Shown here: piece by piece, positions 18,944 to 21,657 of the stretch | How positions within the stretch are numbered: the stretch's first letter is position 1 | How the letters are laid out: every line of letters starts with the position of its first letter | Source: Clostridiales bacterium UBA1740 | GTDB lineage: Bacteria > Bacillota > Clostridia > Oscillospirales > CAG-272 | Direction: 5' to 3' | Length of the DNA stretch: 21,657 nt | NCBI GenBank assembly: GCA_002315715.1 | Contig: DCHY01000001.1 | Coordinates: forward strand, 9,389-31,045 | Translations under genes and position numbers: made by a program | The notes under the pieces: model-generated | Database searches by the model: none | Told to the model about the DNA's origin: nothing | Seen by the model: the letters and a program-made list of their open reading frames with translations, nothing else

Positions 18944-20545
18944 ATGGGAGATTATCGCGCTTTATATCGCAAATGGCGCCCCGTCGATTTTGACGACGTA
19001 TCGGGACAAAACGCCGTGACCGATATTTTGAAATACGAAGTACGAGAGGGAAAAACCTCTCACGCTTATCTTTTTTGCGGTTCGCGCGGAACGGGAAAGA
19101 CCAGCTGTGCCAAGATTTTGGCAAAAGCCGTCAACTGCCTGCATCCGAAAAACGGCAATCCCTGTAACGCCTGCGAAGCCTGCCTCGCTATCGACAAAGG
19201 CACGGCGACCGACGTCCTCGAAATGGACGCCGCCAGCAACAACGGCGTGGACAACGTCCGTGATTTGAAGGATGAGATAGCCTTTACCCCTGCCGAACTC
19301 CGCTACCGCGTGTACATCATCGACGAAGTGCACATGATGTCGGGCTCCGCCTTCAACGCCCTTCTGAAAACTCTCGAAGAGCCCCCGGCGTACGTCATTT
19401 TCATTTTGGCTACGACGGAACTTTCGAAATTGCCGACGACGATCGTCTCGCGCTGTCAGCGCTTTGATTTTAAGCGCATCGACACCGAAACGATAATGAA
19501 ACGTCTTTTCCATATCGCACAAGCCGAAAAGATTGCTCTCACCGAAGACGGTGCGAGAATGCTTTCCCGTGCGGCGCAGGGCGGTATGCGTGACGCCGTC
19601 AGCCTGCTTGAACTTTGCGCCGGCACCGGCGAAGCGGTTGACGAGGCGCTCGTCTCCCGTATGGTGGGAGTCGGAAACCGCGGCGCGGCTTATCGCATGT
19701 TAAAAGCCCTCGCCGATACCGATTTTGCACGGATTTACGATATCGTCGGCGAAACGGTTCGCGCCGGGTCGGATATTTCTTCGTTTTGGCAGGAACTGAT
19801 GAACGCTTACCGCGATATGTGCGTCGTCAAAAACACCGAAATTGCCAAAACGTATCTTGACTTGACGGACGCCGAATACGACGCCTTGAAACAACTTGCC
19901 CCGCAGTTTTCGGATGCGAAAATCCATTTTCATATCTCGCTGCTTTCCGCGGCGCTTTCGGATATGCAACGCTCGGCAGATGCCGGCAGAAGCCTTGCCG
20001 AAATGACCTTGACGAGAATGTGCGATCCCAAGAGCGACACCTCCGCGGAAGCGTTGGCGTTGCGCCTTGAAAACCTCGAAAAAGAGGTGTCTATGTTGCG
20101 CCTCTCCGGCGTCCAGCCACAGGCACCTGCCACGGCACCGAAAACGGCGCCTCAAACGGCACAAGCCACGAAAACCCCCGTCAATCCCGCGCCAACCCCT
20201 GTAAAACCCACGCAAAACCCCACGGGGATGCCCTCCGCGCCGACGGCAAAGTCCACGGCGTATGCCAAATGGAGCCGCGTCATCGAGCGCATCGGCGACG
20301 TCAAACCGCCCCTTTCGGTGCAGTTTATGGGGTCTTCCGCGACGACTGCGGACAACCGCCGCTTTACGGCTTACGTGACGGCGTTCTTTGCCGATAAACT
20401 GAAACACAGTGAGGCGGATCTTTCCATCGTCCGCGGCATTATTTCCCAAATCGAGGGGGTCGCCGCCGATGAAATATATCTTTCGGTCGAGCCGAAACCG
20501 ACCGCTGCGCGCGGTGCCTTTACCGACGATTTTAATAACTTCTAA
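18944..20545 (+). CDS. dnaX: DNA polymerase III subunit gamma/tau
   Basis: The 533-residue clamp-loader ATPase opens with MGDYRALYRKWRPVDFDDVSGQ. It has Walker A GSRGTGKT (46-53), a four-cysteine zinc site (Cys65, 74, 77, 80), DAASNNGVDNVRDL (95-108), Walker B IIDEVHMM (125-132), and SRC sensor 1 after TTIV. Domain III follows to about residue 365, then a Pro/Ala/Thr/Gln-rich linker (about 388-438) and a C-terminal tau-like domain. No A-rich slippage site for a short gamma form was seen. ATG at 18944 follows GGAGGAG. The SRP RNA and dnaX may share a transcript: only weak hairpins (18896-18911 and 18911-18922, the latter with a T-run) lie between them. ybaB and recR follow closely. Confidence 0.97.
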   Translation: MGDYRALYRKWRPVDFDDVSGQNAVTDILKYEVREGKTSHAYLFCGSRGTGKTSCAKILAKAVNCLHPKNGNPCNACEACLAIDKGTATDVLEMDAASNNGVDNVRDLKDEIAFTPAELRYRVYIIDEVHMMSGSAFNALLKTLEEPPAYVIFILATTELSKLPTTIVSRCQRFDFKRIDTETIMKRLFHIAQAEKIALTEDGARMLSRAAQGGMRDAVSLLELCAGTGEAVDEALVSRMVGVGNRGAAYRMLKALADTDFARIYDIVGETVRAGSDISSFWQELMNAYRDMCVVKNTEIAKTYLDLTDAEYDALKQLAPQFSDAKIHFHISLLSAALSDMQRSADAGRSLAEMTLTRMCDPKSDTSAEALALRLENLEKEVSMLRLSGVQPQAPATAPKTAPQTAQATKTPVNPAPTPVKPTQNPTGMPSAPTAKSTAYAKWSRVIERIGDVKPPLSVQFMGSSATTADNRRFTAYVTAFFADKLKHSEADLSIVRGIISQIEGVAADEIYLSVEPKPTAARGAFTDDFNNF

Positions 20546-20557
20546 GAGGAGAAACAT

Positions 20558-20905
20558 ATGAAAGTCAGATTACCGCAGGGAATGGGCGGCGGCCCCTCCA
20601 ACATGCAGTCCATGCTCAAGCAGGCACAGAAAATGCAGGAGGATATGCAGGCAAAGCAGGCAGAACTCGAAGAGTGTGAGTATGAAGTGTCTTCGGGCGG
20701 CGGTGTCGTAACCGTAAAAATTAACGGAAAGAAAGAAATCCTTTCCGTCAAGATTGATAAAGAGGTCATCGACCCCGATGATCCCGAAACTCTCGAAGAT
20801 TTGGTGACCGCGGCGGTCAACGAGGCTATCAAAAAGGTGGAAGCCGTCTCCGCCGACGAAATGCAGAAAATCACGGGCACGATGGGCTTGCCCGGTATGT
20901 TCTGA
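20558..20905 (+). CDS. YbaB/EbfC family nucleoid-associated protein
   Basis: The 115-residue protein shows the family pattern: a Gly/Met-rich start (MGGGPSNMQSMLKQAQKMQEDM), a heptad-like helix (about 13-45), the GGGVVTVKINGKKEILSVKID beta core, and VTAAVNEAIKKVEAVSADEMQKITG, ending GLPGMF. Family members are dimeric DNA-binding proteins of modest sequence preference, nearly always encoded between dnaX and recR. ATG at 20558 follows GAGGAG, 12 bases after the dnaX stop. Its stop codon overlaps the recR start (TGATG), which implies coupled translation. Confidence 0.96.
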   Translation: MKVRLPQGMGGGPSNMQSMLKQAQKMQEDMQAKQAELEECEYEVSSGGGVVTVKINGKKEILSVKIDKEVIDPDDPETLEDLVTAAVNEAIKKVEAVSADEMQKITGTMGLPGMF

Positions 20906-21504
20906 TGAAGGGGTATATTGCACCGATCGAAAGGTTGATCGACGCGTTTCGCCGCCTGCCCGGTGTTGGGGCAAAGACGGCGGTCCGATACGCCTTTTCG
21001 GTTTTGAAATTCTCGGAAGAAGAGGCGGCGTCTTTCGCCGATGCCGTGCTCGGTGCAGCGCGCGACGTGCGCACCTGCTCTGTTTGCTGCGGATTTTCGG
21101 ACGGCGACGTTTGCGATATTTGTTCCGACCTTGACCGCGACCACGGCATCATCTGCGTCGTCGAAGAAGCCAAGGACGTCACCGTCATGGAAAAAGTCCG
21201 CGGTTATCGCGGCGTTTATCACGTGCTCGGCGGTTCGCTTTCCCCCCTCGACAACATGACGCCCGATAAATTGCACATCAAAGAACTCGAAGAGCGCATA
21301 AAAGCCGGCGGCATAAAGGAAATCATCCTTGCCACCAACCCGACGCCGAACGGCGATACCACCGCGGCGTATCTCGCACGCATCCTCGAGCCCTACGGCG
21401 TAAAGATTTCACGCCTTGCCTACGGCATCCCCGTCGGCGGCGACATCGAGTACGCCGACGAAGTCACCCTCATGCGAGCATTGGAAGGAAGACGCGACCT
21501 GTAA
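20905..21504 (+). CDS. recR: Recombination mediator protein RecR
   Basis: The 199-residue protein matches RecR in length and layout: helix-hairpin-helix LPGVGAKTAVRYAF (18-31), zinc finger cysteines 58, 61, 70 and 73, a Toprim domain with ICVVEEAKDVTVMEKV, YHVLGGSLSPLDNM, and the C-terminal Walker-B-like segment with ATNPTPNGDTTA and RLAYGIPVGGDIEYADEVTL. RecR works with RecO (and RecF) to load RecA on single-stranded gaps. The start overlaps the ybaB stop by one base. The first arm of its terminator lies inside the last codons. Hairpin array 3 follows. Confidence 0.97.
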   Translation: MKGYIAPIERLIDAFRRLPGVGAKTAVRYAFSVLKFSEEEAASFADAVLGAARDVRTCSVCCGFSDGDVCDICSDLDRDHGIICVVEEAKDVTVMEKVRGYRGVYHVLGGSLSPLDNMTPDKLHIKELEERIKAGGIKEIILATNPTPNGDTTAAYLARILEPYGVKISRLAYGIPVGGDIEYADEVTLMRALEGRRDL

Positions 21505-21519
21505 AGGCGCGTCTTTTTT
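21489..21519 (+). terminator. Terminator of the dnaX-ybaB-recR operon
   Basis: AGACGCG (within the last recR codons) pairs with CGCGTCT (21508-21514), followed by a run of T's. The stop codon lies in the loop. Confidence 0.88.
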
Positions 21520-21545
21520 GTTTGAAAAAAGACGCCTGGCAAAGT

Positions 21546-21657
21546 TTGAAAAACGGGAGTTTTTCAATGCCGCCGTGTGCGGCGGATGATATACCGAGCC
21601 TTTGGCTCGGATGAGATACACGGCTACGCCGCGATGATATACCGTTCCTTTGGAACG
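21546..21657. repeat. Short-hairpin array 3 (runs off window end)
   Basis: A perfect 9-bp hairpin (TTGAAAAAC/GTTTTTCAA, loop GGGA) leads into units of the same kind as array 2. They are CCGCCGTGTGCGGCGG, CCGAGCCTTTGGCTCGG, CACGGCTACGCCGCG and CCGTTCCTTTGGAACG, joined by ATGATATA or ATGAGATA. The last two stems occur in array 2, and the GCCGCCGTGTGCGGC stem occurs in array 1. The array begins about 27 bases after the recR terminator T-run. Its right end is outside the window. Confidence 0.92.

Noticed and set aside
19700..20557. A 285-codon minus-strand open frame
   Set aside because: It is antisense to dnaX, Arg- and Gly-rich in the way expected of a complementary frame.

Overview
This window looks like chromosome from a spore-former-derived clostridial Firmicute (Bacillota). 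The supporting evidence is an intact pro-sigma-K-like sporulation factor, a large Gram-positive-type SRP RNA followed by dnaX-ybaB-recR in the B. subtilis order, EndoA-type MazF, strong AGGAGG-type ribosome binding sites, and sigma-A promoters with 17-bp spacers. Order and genus cannot be fixed from the sequence alone.

Left part (1-4380). A short-hairpin array (1-130) runs up to a promoter, a cobalamin riboswitch with its terminator, and a two-gene corrinoid-uptake module (DUF4430-like lipoprotein plus ECF S-component-like membrane protein). The second gene ends inside a second, 480-bp hairpin array (1363-1843). A shared bidirectional terminator separates it from rplS, which faces it. An EamA permease and a histidine-rich heavy-metal exporter form a minus-strand operon upstream of rplS.

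Middle part (4349-11536, plus strand except the HIT gene). This holds a 920-residue membrane-anchored protein with C-terminal tandem repeats, an aldehyde dehydrogenase, a divergent HIT/FkbM pair with interlocking promoters, and a U32-family protein translationally coupled to the FkbM gene.

Right-middle part (11594-17724). Most genes lie on the minus strand: a class II Fic protein with a C-terminal winged helix and a double inverted-repeat operator, ung, an S1-domain protein, mazF, a DUF378 membrane protein, and a degenerate response regulator upstream of sigK. A leucine-rich-repeat lipoprotein is on the plus strand. A 10-bp hairpin holds the sigK ribosome binding site.

Right part (17740-21657, plus strand). 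An SDR reductase is followed by SRP RNA, dnaX, ybaB and recR. A third hairpin array starts just after the recR terminator and runs off the window.

The most unusual content is the three hairpin arrays. Each is a string of different short palindromes, nearly all closed by a C-G pair over a three-base loop and joined by near-constant linkers. They share exact units, including a unit with the same mismatch, across about 20 kb. I cannot assign them to a named family.
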